Positions 27,879 to 39,314 are shown, numbered from the stretch's first letter. The stretch is DNA of 64,000 bases from Pestalotiopsis fici W106-1 (GCF_000516985.1 NW_006917091.1:3369022-3433021); one strand, 5' to 3'. A program made the numbers and translations. Notes: generated by a model not told the origin, from the sequence alone.

Positions 27879-29609
27879 TTGGACGTCATCTCACCGGAAC
27901 TCGTGGACAATTATTCTCTTGACATCGAAGAAGTAGCCAGGAAAATAATCCCTCCAATCGATGGATGTGGATGCGGACGACCTCACTGTACAGGTGGTCG
28001 AATCATATTTGCAGCATTGCTATCACTGTCTAGACCAGGTCTTGTCAACACGTTGTTCCAAGATTCAACTGAGGCTTTCTGCGATGCCGACTTAGCCTCT
28101 CTGTCTCCAGGGGCAGATGCCCCGAATACCCCAAACCATCTGGCAGAAGCTTTGAATCGGAAATTGTCACCCGAGGAACTCAAACGCTTTATACATTTCA
28201 CGTGGCAGATGAGAAGTCCCTTTGTGGAAGATCTAGCATCGCAAGATCTTGCTGCAGGAAAGCAGAAGATACTGGAACTACCGGCCAATGCTTCATTGCC
28301 GTGGATTTTGCTAGAGGATGCGAAAGACACTTATGATGAGGCCACCACTGTCCAAAAGATGGTCATACACCCGAGTCATCGGAAACCAGTAAGTCGACCC
28401 AGCTTGATTATGACTATCAAAATTTGTCTAAGAAATTGTATTAGGGCATTCTGGACGGAGAGCTCGCTCTGAAAGTCATCTATGAAGACGGCTTTGATGC
28501 TAATAGAGCCAAGAAAGCCTACAAACGAGAGGTGAGAGCCAATTGTAGAGCACCTCGACACGACCGTATTGTACCGCTCTTAGCCGCATTCAAACATCGG
28601 GAAAAATTCCATTTGATACTACCATGGGCACGTGGAGGCAACCTCGCGGATTTATTCCAGAACTATGCCACATCGACAGAGACTAAGACTGAGGAGCAGC
28701 AAGTCGCTGATTGGTACTCCGAGCGATGGCTATTGGCCCAGTGCTTGGGGCTAGCTGATGGGCTGGCTGCGGTGCACCGAACAAGCGACAACCCACCCAC
28801 ATCAGCTCAGATACATGCCGATATCAAGCCTGAGAACATTCTGTGCTTCGCCCTCGGCGAAGCAGATCACGGTCCATTTGATCTGAAGCTTGCAGATTTC
28901 GGTGAAGCGCAGGAGGTAGACCCGGAGACCAACACAGTCCCAGTAAAGCGTGTACCTCACACAAAGACCTATCGCCCACCAGAACATGACACAGATGATA
29001 TTTTGCATCTCAACTACGACGTATGGTGCCTCGCTTGTGTCTTTATAGAGTTACTTACTTGGGCAATTGCCGGGTCTGAAGCTGCAGACAAATTTGAGCT
29101 AGGTCGCCTTGCAGAACGTGACGAACGCAAGGCCACCACTGCGGGAGGGAATGTCTTTGCCGATACGTTTTTCAAAAAGGTGTCAACGCGCCTAAAACAC
29201 AGGCTCGAGCCTCAAATCAGAATTATTCATACGAGCAAGACCGCCGATGGTGAGGATAAAGAAGATGCCGAGGATGGTGAGCGGTCACCGAGAAGTGTAC
29301 TTCGGAGGTGGCATCGGTGGTCGCTAAAGTATACTCGCAACACCCGCATAACAGCTGTTGTCAAGACACAAGTCATACAGGTCAGTACCCCTGCCTTTAC
29401 CTCTCGCTACATCAAGTAGCAGGCATCGCCAATGATCAGATATACTGACTCGTTTGCAGCATATCGATTTCCTGAAGGGAAAGAGTGAAAGTGAAAAGTT
29501 GAATCAATTTTTGGATTTCATAGAGTCAAACATGCTTGTAATTGACACAAAAAAGCGAGCAAGCTCAGAGGATGTACAAAAGTTTCTCGATAATTTGCAT
29601 CAAGACTGA
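27879..29609 (+). CDS. protein kinase domain protein, 5'-truncated at the AT-block edge
   Basis: A predicted serine/threonine-type protein kinase of the kind common in fungal accessory loci. Exons are 27879-28388, 28445-29380 and 29460-29609; both introns (56 and 79 bp) are GT-AG and keep the frame. The N-terminal part has a Cys-rich element (GCGCGRPHCTGGRIIF). The kinase follows: LALK (ATP-binding Lys), a Glu in AYKREV (helix C), IHADIKPENIL (catalytic loop with Asp, Lys, Asn), LADFGE (DFG) and TYRPPEH (APE equivalent), then a C-lobe ending in KRASSEDV. The catalytic residues are present, so activity is plausible. In frame there is no ATG between the stop at 27867 and codon 27879, so the true start is upstream or was lost where the AT-rich block begins. 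Not assigned to a named kinase. Confidence 0.75.
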
Positions 29610-29682
29610 AGGGAAAGAGAATTGGAATGATCACATAGAGACTGAATCAAGTATAAGTTACTTCCATGTATCGTACTAAATT

Positions 29683-32179
29683 CTAATCGCTGTCGTCCGC
29701 ATTCTCCTTTCTATGCGCCTCAACATATTTCCTGTGAATGGTCGCAATTTGTTTCTACTCTGTTTTAGCTAAGGAAATAATCAACAATGCTTCTTAAACC
29801 TACCTCTGTCAGTTTCTTATTGTTGGGGAGCCAAATTTGAATTCCGGGGCGATTCTTATCCTGCTCCAAATTTAGTTTAATGGTATCTCCGTGAAACATT
29901 TATAACTTACATTGACCCTGTAATTCTTGGAGCCAAACTCGTCGTCCAGGTACTTGATGAGTATATCAACCTTCTCATAACGATGTTTGACAATATTATT
30001 CCACTCGAATCGGGCTTTGAGCGGCATCGTGTTTCGAGACTTGAGGCCAGAATTGCTCATATTCCTATCCATAACAGTGGGTAATTCGTTCGAGCTGGGG
30101 AGTGTTTCTGGATTCTTGAGTTTCAGGGTACTCTCCTGTGGCTGCGGTGTCTGATGCGTCTGTTCAGCCGTGGCTTCTTGCACACCATCTACGGCATTAT
30201 TTTTGATGTTGTCATCTGTTACAACTCGGGCAGCGTTCTGATTGTATGATGATGATGATGATGATGATGATGATGTCACTGGAGCAATTCCCGTTGTGCG
30301 AAGAGAGACTTCTCCGACTTTCCGCTTGTATTCCAGCATTTCTTGAATCACACGATCGTCTGTCGAGTCTTCCTGTTCATCAGGGCTGTCAAGGACCTGG
30401 CTTACATGCGGTGGCAGGGATCTCAGTGCAAGCAACCTCAGGTGGCCTACGATGTGGTCTTCCAAGGAGTTTCCTTCTGCTTCTGTACCACACATTGGGC
30501 ACGCTTGGAACATAGGACCGATCGACCGGGCATTCGCGTCGGCGAGTGCGCGAAGTTGCGGCTCTGTGAAAGAACCAGGGTGGAACTCTCTCATATGTTC
30601 TATGTATTCGTTCTCTGTAGGATAGATCTGTGGTTTGTGCGACTTCGCCTTGCAGCGCCAACGTAGGGTATGGCTGCGCATGTGCTTCAACCAATCGCTA
30701 CTGTGGTGATACAGTTGTTCAGGTCTATCGCACTTGTCAAACAAGCATACGTACGCATCGAGGTCACTGGTGACATGGGCCCTATACCAGTGGTTAGCAT
30801 CCGTCCACCGTGTAGTTCTCAGGCTGACAGTCACATGCTTCCATTTCTTGTCGTCGCCAACGGAAAGGCTGGGAAGGACATAGAGGCAAAAAGGGCAGGT
30901 CAGCTCGGGGACGGCCTTGCAGCATTCACGCCAATCCAATTCAAGGTTAACCTGGAGTTCGGTTTCAGCTTGATATATCTGCTCTTGTCGCTCTGAAACC
31001 GATACTAAGCCAGAAAGGGAGTTTATAAATTCCTTATGAAGTTGGCGTCGCTGCCTTTCAAGCGCTTTGTATCGGCTTTTGATCCTCTCGTTTGGGGGTG
31101 GTGGGAAAACGAGGTCCTCATGGCTACCAAGGGGAATCGACTTTGTGGTTGACATTACGGGTGGCGCTGGGGCGTTCTTGTAGGCATTAACAGACAAGGT
31201 GGTGGCACTAACTGCCTGAGACTGTAAGTCGCTCTTGGCTGGTGTCTGGCCCATGACTGGTTGGGAGGCTTTTGCGGCTCCAGGTCCAGCGAGAGCTTGA
31301 CGCTGATTCTGAGGCAATTGTATCAGCGGCTGCGATATAATTTCATGGGTCCGGATTCCAGAGCCGTAGTGAAATCTCCTGTAAAGGATTCTTCTGCGTC
31401 GGATAATCATGGAAGACGCAAGGCGTTCACAGAGACTGTCCTGGATGCTGGGAAATTGTCCGCGGATGTAGCTGCAATAAACCTCACGAAGCTTTGACTC
31501 TGAGTCATTTCCATCGTTGTCTGGTGCGTCAGAAATTTTTGCTACCTTGAGATTGTGAGATTCTCTGCTGGCTCTTCGAATAGTGTTCGAAAGCCGGTAA
31601 AGCATGCTTATCTCGTCAGCCACGGCTTGGACAGACGAGACCAGCCTTGGATCCGGATCGGTCAAAGCATCTTCACTTGTCTGGCTTTGTGAACCTGTTA
31701 TACTCTCAAGAACAAGTGAACCTGCAAGGAATTAGAATTTCTGACTAAAGATGGGACTTCGGGGTAATTTCCAACCACCGTGTCGAGATGGAAACAACTA
31801 TTATAGACAGTCTCACATGACCAGCATGTCACCGAAAGTGCAAACCAGATCCAGGGACATCGGAGAAGAAAAAGAGGGACATGCACCTACACTCCTTCAT
31901 GCCGTAGGTCACATTTTCTAGGAGGCTCGTGACGGCGTCAGCAACGTCGGGGACCTCGCGAAGGCGGTGATCTATGGAGGCTCTCCCCGAAGCAAAGACA
32001 CCAATGTCGGATGCCCAGATAGAAAACCTGGCAAGTTGATCTTCAAAAAGTGTATACTCCCGCGGATGGAGCCTTGCCGCCCTAAAAAGGCATTCTTGAA
32101 AGCTAGAGAGCGCCAGCTCACTTCCGCGCGCTATGAGCGTTGTTGTTGTTGTTGCCGTTGCTTCCTGTGACATTGCCAT
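29683..32179 (-). CDS. C2H2-like zinc-finger protein with fused C-terminal orphan domain
   Basis: I model four exons: 32179-31891, 31721-29911, 29860-29804 and 29754-29683, giving 742 aa with every intron GT-AG and in frame. Residues 1-97 are a helical domain (FSIWASDIGVFASGRASIDHR, then LREVPDVADAV) seen at the N-terminus of fungal NACHT/ankyrin/zinc-finger proteins. A CPFC pair lies near residue 372, CLFDKC near 422 with WLKHMRSH at about 440, and CPMC near 504 followed by HIVGH; together these form several C2H2-type fingers. A poly-Ser run is encoded by a (TCA)n microsatellite (plus strand ATG repeats near 30246). The last ~100 residues match a separate 99-aa gene at 39679-40078, with both introns conserved. 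Probably a nuclear or regulatory protein in a recognition locus; function unknown. Confidence 0.8.
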
Positions 32180-33166
32180 CTTAGCATAAGTGGCTGATTC
32201 CCTGTTGATCGCAAGGCAAAGAGACTGTAGGTTGTAACATATGAGGGAGGTCGGCTACTCAAGTTGACTACTTCAGCAGATATTGAGAATGGACAGGCCA
32301 GCCGCTGTTGCAGGATAATGGTAGAGCATGGAATCGGGTCAACAGTCTTGAGGTTAGTTTGCGGCTCGTGCTGCCGTCAGGATCAGATGAGCACGGGCAC
32401 GCCTAAACCATGGTTTGGTGCACAACCCCGCATCTAGAAAAAGACAAAAGTCGGCGTGTCCATATCTCAGCTGACATCGACGAAGATACAGTCAATGGCT
32501 GGTGATTATAAAATTAGCACCGTAGCGGAGATAACATAACCATCCACTGGTAATTGAACGATTTTACCATTGGAAATTAGGTGTTAGATCAGGTGTTGTA
32601 TTATATATCTTCACGACTAACTAACGAACCACAATGCAAAGCATATCTGCTACCAACAGATAAATACTAATATCCACTCGACTTAGCCATATACGTACGA
32701 CCCAGCCCAGCGATCATTCAATCTGCCTAGGTTAGATCAATACGCGTACTATTGTGTCATCCCCTTGATGATGACGGTTGTAGAATGCAGCGCCAGATGC
32801 GCATCTTATCTCTGCATTGAATTGTTCGTCTTAGAGACAATGCTGAATACAGTCTCCAAGAAAGAGTGCACCGAGTAGATGTCGGCAGCCGGATGTCAGA
32901 AAGCGGGGTAAAGTTGCTTTCCAACCCCATCCTCATATTGATTTGTCCATACTTCGTGTCCCACTGTACCGCCCATTTAAGTATCTGGTAAGCGCGCCGC
33001 CCATTGGTGATCTGCCTTAGATTCAACAAGTACCGCAAGCACCTGCACCCAAGACGAGGCTCAAATGTTCGATCGACTGAGCATCCACATTGCATCTCGC
33101 GATCCTCCACCTCACAGGTGATTTCAGTTGCGCACTTCTGCGAGTTTCGTCTTTATCGGCGTCAGT
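32180..33166. other. intergenic region between divergent genes
   Basis: About 1 kb between the zinc-finger gene (minus) and the DUF7580-S8 gene (plus). It holds the two promoters. An upstream exon of the plus-strand gene is possible, because 33127 follows a good acceptor (TTTCAG), but I see no convincing coding homology. A minus-strand frame at 32757-33110 has no supporting features. Confidence 0.5.
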
Positions 33167-36100
33167 ATGGCACCATCGCTTGGGGCTGGTCCCTGGAGGA
33201 ACAATCAGAACGTGGACCTGGTGATACGGACAGCCAGGTCGATTTCCGAGATCGCTAGACTCCTGAGACCCCTACAGACAAACATTGACCTGATGCACTT
33301 TTACGGCAACTTAAATGTTCATTGCGTCCTAGTCAAGGATCAGATGAAGCGCCTTAAGTTTATATTAAGTCCTGCGAACGATCTTGTGGCCCAGGCTCTG
33401 AACCTTTTTGAATCTCTCGTCTCCACCCAAGGGGTCCCGCAAGATTCAGCGCTCATGCTCAACTACAGTAAACAGCGTGCACTGAATCAGCGCTGGGATG
33501 TCCTGCGAAACCAAGAAAATGACGCCAAGGTTCGGTTTATTGATCAATGTTTCAATGTGGTGAAGTCTCCTGGGCTCCGCCCGGGCCAGGCCCTCGATGA
33601 ATCGTTCCGTGCATGGGAAGACCACGTCTTCGCAGCGTACCCCGAAGACCGTTCACAGTGGTTGATCGAAGATTTGCCACCAAAAAAGGTCCGCGATGAG
33701 CCGCCGTACGTTGTATGGAGTACAGCAAATTCTTTGTACACAGCCCTCACCAAATCAGCTAATTGTGGATGCCATCAGAAGCATGAGCTTGGTGCGACGC
33801 TCTGTCTTGGGACCTATCGCAATCCCGAGTCTGAAAACAGCAGTGATTTCGACATGTGTTTCTCACGTGAAGGAAATTGGCAGGAAGCTCGTGTGTATAC
33901 CACTCGAGAGAGCGTGGTCCGATTCTCTCTGAACGATAAACCGCCACCGCCGCAGAAGCAGCTACTGGACTACAAGCCTCTGCTCGTCAAGAAGGAACTA
34001 TGCGAACACATCAAGGGCAAAAGTTTGACGTCACGCCGACTAGAGCTTCGGTTTGAGGACGATTGTCTCTTCAAGCTGCTATCCGCCAAGGGCAAGCTGT
34101 GGACCAATAGCGCGGAACCTACTGTGTCGCTCCAGCAATTCATTGACGACAGATTCACATCACAGCCGACGAGGACGAGAGTAATTCTAGCAGTGCTTCT
34201 GAGCTATGCGGTCCTGCACCTGCATGGTACTCCCTGGCTTCAACCCACATGGAACTCGTCACATATCTTGTTCTTCCGTACCCGGACCAGCATTCCCTTA
34301 CGGCCTTACATTCGAACGCAGCTGGGAACCGAAGGGATAGATCCCGATTGGAGTCACCCGAAGAATCAGAAAGATGGTGATAACCTAACGCAACACCCTG
34401 ACCCATCAAATGAGGTCTCTCCGGATGACTCCGATCCTGACAACCTTGACTATGGTGACCTAGATCCGGACGATATCGAACATCCATTTCCTGCCCTTGT
34501 CACTCTCGCCATCATATTGATGGAGATATACACGAAAACTCCATTTGGAGAATTGGCGAAAAACTGTGACATGCCGCTGCCAGAACTCCCTGATAGTCGC
34601 ACCAGGCTTTCGGACGTGGTGACTGTGTTCACGGAATCAAAGATCGAAAATATTGCCGAGAATTCGAAGTTTTGCAATGCAATAGAAAAATGCCTCCAGC
34701 CGAGGGTGTGGCGAGACGAGTGTGGTGAGCCCATGGATGACCAGACGCTGAGAACCGCAATATACCGAGAGGTTGTCACGCCACTAGAGGATGAACTATG
34801 CGACGCTTTCAAAACCATCACCATTGAGGAGCTTGATCAGATGGCTAAGGAGGTGGACATTGGTAATTGGGGCCAGCCCATACAGAGCCGGATTGCTGAG
34901 GAGATGCCTCCAAAGACCGCAAGCCCCGCGATCGACGAAGTGTGGCCTCAGCGACAAGGTCATTTGATAGGATCTGAAGTAAGATTTCATGATGCTCCAT
35001 TTGCTGCCTGGAATCATCGATCCCAAGAATACCTTCCGCCCTTCTTTGATCTGAAACAGAATCCCGCTCAGGAATCCGAATATGATTCTGCCAGATTTTA
35101 TGACGATGAAAGGCCTTCAGAAGCCCACTCCCGTGCAGAGTACGTAAGCTTCTATTATTTCACTGTGATCTATTGATTGTTTGCCTCTAGCTAAGACTCC
35201 TGGCAATTCTGAGCTGCTCTGTTGTTCATCACACGGCCTGTCTTGCTGATATGGAATCATTTAGGCTCCTGGACTACCTGACTTGGAAAGCCAAATATAA
35301 AAAAGTCTACGAGAAATACATAGAGAGGTCCCCTCAATCTGTGGTGAGGGTTGCGATTCTAGACTCTGGCGTCGATGATGGACATGACCTTCTCAAAACA
35401 GGCCAAATCAAAGACAAGTACAACTGGACAACAGCTGCCAAAAACAAAAAAGTCGCCCATGATCGCGATGGACATGGCACTTTCGTAGCCAGTTTGCTGA
35501 TCGACTATGCCCCTGATGCCGAATTATACATAGCCAAAATAGCCGAGAAAGAGCTGTCTTCCCCTCGAATCATTGCAAAGGTATATTCTCTATATAGACA
35601 ATTCCTGGAACCAACTCAGTATTCTAAACACATTGGCTGACGCAGGCCCACAGGCGATCGAAATGGCCGTAAACGATTGGAAGGTCGACATCATATCCAT
35701 GTCTTTTGGGTACCCCACGAACCAGATTGACGGTTATGAAGAACTCAAAAAGGCTCTCGAAGACGCACACTGCAAACATGTCTTGATGTTTGCAGCAGCC
35801 TCCAATAGCGGTGCAAATTTAGGCCGTGCGTATCCTGCTCGTGAACCACAGGTCATCTGCGTTCACTCGACAGACTCGCACGGCAATCGGTCCAAATTCA
35901 GCCCCACAGCGCACAAGTATAACACCAACTTTGCAACCATAGGAGAAGCAGTAGAATCAGCATGGCCAGTCAATCTCTGCGATCGATTGGCCAACCCGCA
36001 ATTTCTCCAGCTCAAGTCAGGTACATCCTATGCAACGCCCATTGTATCCGGCATTGCAGCATTCCTGCTGCAGTATGCACGGTTTCACCTGGCGGATATG

Positions 36101-36283
36101 GCCGATGTGCTGAAACGCAAGGACAAGATGGAGGAAGTGCTTCTAGAAATTACTAAGAAGACTCCGACGACCATGGCCCGTGACGATTATCATTACATTT
36201 CCTTGAGCCTGTACTCAGACAACCTCTTTGCAAAGGGCAAGCGTTTCATTGATGCGACATTGACTGAAATTCTAAAACGATGA
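33167..36283 (+). CDS. DUF7580-like domain fused to subtilisin-like (S8) serine protease
   Basis: Exons are 33167-35143, 35191-35580 and 35654-36283 (998 aa; introns of 47 and 73 bp, all in frame). Residues 1 to about 660 resemble fungal DUF7580 proteins: a helical start, then an LRFEDDCLFKLL segment, LLSYAVLHLHGTPWLQ, an acidic Asp/Pro linker, and FPALVTLAIILMEIYTKTPF. The C-terminal 300 residues are an S8 peptidase: AILDSGVD (Asp717), DGHGTFVAS (His754), AAASNSGA (oxyanion Asn840) and KSGTSYATP (Ser914). The triad is intact and there is no signal peptide or propeptide, so an intracellular protease with an N-terminal regulatory domain is expected. It faces the gasdermin-like gene, whose stop is 119 bp away; by analogy with HET-Q2 it may cleave that protein. 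The first ATG in frame was chosen; a small upstream exon is possible. Confidence 0.85.
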
Positions 36284-36402
36284 CAGTCCAAATACGATCT
36301 TGAAGTGGGTTTAATAATGCATTTGTTTCACATACAATTTTCAAAACTGCATTGTTGGCTGAAAGGAGGTCTGAGCACCAGTATCATAATTCGAATCTAG
36401 AA

Positions 36403-37357
36403 TCACATCTCCTCCTCATCCGTGGCTGTGACTCTGGGAATCGCGCATAGGACAACGCGATCTCCTTCCGTGAATTCTCCTTCATCATGATTTTCATCGC
36501 TGGGCTTGGGATCCTCTTGAGATAATATAAAAATATCTGGGAGGGCATCTCGAATTTTGTCGGTCTTGCTGTCGAGGAGGGCGCCCTTGGTGTAGTCATG
36601 ACTTTCGTCCACCGCTTGTGTCTTCCTGTTCACATGAATCTTGTGGACTCGGAATGCGAAAACGAAATCACTACTCCCTTCCCAAGTCGTTTCCGTCGTC
36701 GTAACCCTCTTCCCCCCAACCCCAGGCTCAACACTGAGGGGCGCGGTGCCCCCGCTCCAGATAGTACCGTCGACCGCAATCCCGACTTCGCCACCATGCT
36801 GCTTGTGCTTGTAGGACTTTGCTCTTGCTCCATACACGGTTTTGATACCGGTGATTATGTAGACAGGCTTCCGGTACCGAGAGCGATCCAAATAAAGCCG
36901 TACCGCGTCGGCTTCGATACATTTCTGTATGTAATCTTCTTTCGGAATGAATTGCGTGGTCTCAACGCTTTTGAAACCATACAGCTCTGCATTGCTAGAA
37001 ATTTATTTTAGCATTGTACCATTGAGGGATCAACCACAAAGAAGAGAAAGGAGTAGAAGTATAGGCTGGGGCGTTCTCTAACCTGTCTTGCCAGTCAGCA
37101 CCGACGTTGATGCCGACACCGAGAATGCTTAAGAATTTGGTCAAGATGGAAAATCTCCCCTCTCTAAGCTTCTCCTTTGTGTACTCTACGTTGAACTTTT
37201 CTGACGTGAATACCTCGGATGCAGCAGGCAGTGGTGCTGTGAACAGCGGTTGCTCCGGCTCCCCGACTGCCCTGATCACATTTCCTAGCTTTATGGGACC
37301 TTCTGGGGGCCAGTCCCATGTCGGCGCATAAAAGAAATAAAAAACGTTGTTGGCCAT
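36403..37357 (-). CDS. fungal gasdermin-like pore-forming cell-death protein (HET-Q1/RCD-1 family)
   Basis: Two exons, 37357-37083 and 36994-36403, joined by an 88-bp intron with phase-2 splicing, give 288 aa. The features I associate with fungal gasdermin-like proteins are present: an opening FYFFYAPTWDWPPEGPIKLG, ETTQFIPKEDYI near residues 103-114, SRYRKPVYIITGIKTVYGA (130-148), a glycine-rich VGIAVDGT stretch, and EGSSDFVFAFR (197-207). The last ~45 residues are acidic and sit where HET-Q1 carries its inhibitory tail; HET-Q1 is 278 aa. In the known system a neighbouring S8 protease removes that tail and the N-terminal part permeabilises the plasma membrane. No transmembrane helix or signal peptide is visible, as expected. 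The assignment is by motif memory, not alignment; the neighbouring protease supports it. Confidence 0.75.
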
Positions 37358-37923
37358 GGTCTGGAGAATTCTTTGAAATAGTGATCCTGCGCGTTGATGT
37401 TGCGAAGTGCTACAGGTATCAATGCCTGGAAGGCAATGATGAGTGGCAGAGGCTGATAACTTTACCTTATTGATGAGTCGTTATTCACTGTCGATTAGCG
37501 TTCTGTGTTGCTTTTTGTGGTGGGGCGAAGGAAGGAGGGGCTCTCCGCAGCAGCTGTCAAGACACGTTTGGGATTCTACTGCTACACGATGACATGGAGG
37601 TGAGCTCTATTCACGTTGATTGGTTTCGCGTAAAGAATACAAATGCAATATATAAACTAGTGCCCGCCCAGTCTGTGGACGTGACATTTGGCTGGCTGCT
37701 CATTGGTTTCTGTCAAGGTGGTGGGAGGGGTCGGGCAGCGTTTTGCACCCGCACCCAGCACATGTCGGTTTATTGACGACAAGGCTCTGCTCTACTTATA
37801 GTTCTAAACCCGATGATTTCGTGGACATGCTTCCAGTAGCAACAGCTGAATATCTGAATGACGCTGCACCAACTGTTGGGTCGGGTTTCCGTTGCTAGCT
37901 AGGTACCGCTGCGGGAATGCCTA
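37358..37923. other. gene-free stretch upstream of the gasdermin-like gene
   Basis: About 560 bp with no supported reading frame. It includes the promoter of the minus-strand gene and ends at the inverted-repeat element. Confidence 0.5.
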
Positions 37924-38347
37924 GGGACTTAGAAGGCTACTGCATATATTGATCCTTCCTAAGAGCCGAAGCCTTTTGTAGAGAATTTGCCTTTTGATTT
38001 TGAAATTGCCTTTTTTGCCCCCTGTAAGCCTACTAAAATAACCACTATAACGTCCACTGAAGCCAGCTACTGATTTTAACCAAACGCTAAAAAGAAATCC
38101 GGAATTTCTTTTTCTTTAGACAATAACAAGAATTGAACTCTCGTCTTATATACACGAGCTTACGGATTTACAGCTAAGTTATAACGGATTTACGGATTTA
38201 CAGATTTACGATTACGAACGAAGAGCTGGTTATTCTAATTTATATAGCCTCTACGGAGCATTTCCAGGTAATAGGGGATCTCAGAAGGCAAATTTCCCAC
38301 AGAAGGGCTTTAGCACTTCTAGAAGGCAAATTAGCCTTCTAAGTCCC
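37924..38347. mobile_element. MITE-like element with 15-bp terminal inverted repeats
   Basis: GGGACTTAGAAGGCT at 37924-37938 is the exact reverse complement of AGCCTTCTAAGTCCC at 38333-38347, about 420 bp end to end. Subterminal copies of AATTTGCCTT (and AAGGCAAATT in the other orientation) occur near both ends. The interior is AT-rich, noncoding and carries repeated ACGGATTTAC units near 38160-38205. It lies directly upstream of the truncated CorA-like gene. No clear target-site duplication was found. Confidence 0.6.
38037..38234. repeat. AT-rich LTR-like segment inside the inverted-repeat element
   Basis: AATAACCA (38037-38044) and TGGTTATT (38227-38234) bound an AT-rich stretch whose interior resembles a short solo LTR (ACAATAACAAGAATTGAACT, then reiterated GGATTTAC). 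This could be a nested insertion, or simply the body of the surrounding element. Confidence 0.3.
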
Positions 38348-38408
38348 CCAGCCACTCCCACTATGGTAGGTACCTAGGGTGGTGCCTAGCACCTAACAAG
38401 CTACCTCA

Positions 38409-39229
38409 CAGAAGGACGAAGCAAACACAAAACTATTACTCGATATGAGTCGCTTATTGGTTGCTTTGGAAAGCTTTGGAAACGTGCTAATTTCAATCCA
38501 AAGCCAGATAAATACGCTTCGAAAGGAATCAAGTTTCAGTGGATCAAGTGTTCAAAGAGATGCGAGAGATCTGGAAGGCACAGAACTTATGCGAAGAGGA
38601 CTTCAAGAGATAAGCGCAGAAATAGATATTAACATCAAAACTCTTAAGGGTCTGCCCCGGGTGCTAGAGCGAGCCAGTCAAGTAGTGAGGCACGGCATTG
38701 ATAAAAGAAAAAAAATATTTAAGACCAACATTAGACAGGAATGGAATTACTACTCGCGACGCGATGCAGCCGACAATATCGTCATTGCCAAAGCCACGAA
38801 AGAGGATAGCGCCCGGATAAAGTGGATTTCTTTTATTGGGATGATATTTCTTCCAGCGACCTTCTTTGCAGTAAGCTAAAAACAATTTCTCATGAATGTT
38901 GTGCTAACATTTGGCTAGACGTTCTTTTCAATGTCATTCTTCCGATGGATGCCAGATGACAGTCGAGACATAGTATCTCCATACCTGGGTGTATATTTTG
39001 CTCTCACCCTGTTCGTCACACTTGGTACTTTAGCATCCTAGCAAGGAGAGACGATGGAAATCAACGCTATTCTTTGGTGGAAGGTGGTGAACAGAAAATG
39101 GCGAGAACTGCTGAAGATCAAATGGTGGGCCCTGGTGAAAAAGAATTGGTTGTCATTGGCAAGGACTCTCTTCCAACCGAGCCGTCCCTTGAATTGAGAT
39201 GGGCAATTACCTCAGTAGTGGCTAGATGA
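38409..39229 (+). pseudogene. truncated, frameshifted CorA-like membrane protein gene
   Basis: Homologous to the intact paralogue at 40.9-42.7 kb but lacking its N-terminal half. The match starts at codon 38409 (QKDEANTKL against QKDCDSAKL in the paralogue), 60 bp downstream of the inverted-repeat element. It runs through a coiled region, QEWNYYSRRDAADN, and a first membrane helix (IGMIFLPATFFA). A 48-bp intron (38875-38922) separates this from a loop, FFSMSFFRW, and the second helix. The frame closes at 39039-39041, while a neighbouring frame stays coding-like (ILARRDDGNQRYSLVEGG) to 39229, so a frameshift at about 39025-39030 is likely. I call it a pseudogene; a short expressed product cannot be excluded. 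Confidence 0.65.
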
Positions 39230-39314
39230 TGGAAAGAGAAAGTATTCGAGGAGTGATGTGGCATTGAATGACTCTATTTCATGTACCGGGACACAAGTTA
39301 TCTTTCTCAAATTC

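Noticed and set aside
30246..31497. Plus-strand open frames, including one starting with a run of Met
   Set aside because: They lie antisense to the coding exon of the zinc-finger protein; the Met run is the reverse of its poly-Ser (TCA)n repeat.
32757..33110. Minus-strand 117-codon frame upstream of the DUF7580-S8 gene
   Set aside because: No domain, no convincing splice partners; it overlaps the likely promoter region.
33544..35026. Several minus-strand frames inside the DUF7580-S8 gene
   Set aside because: Shadows of the plus-strand coding frame, which has clear protein motifs.
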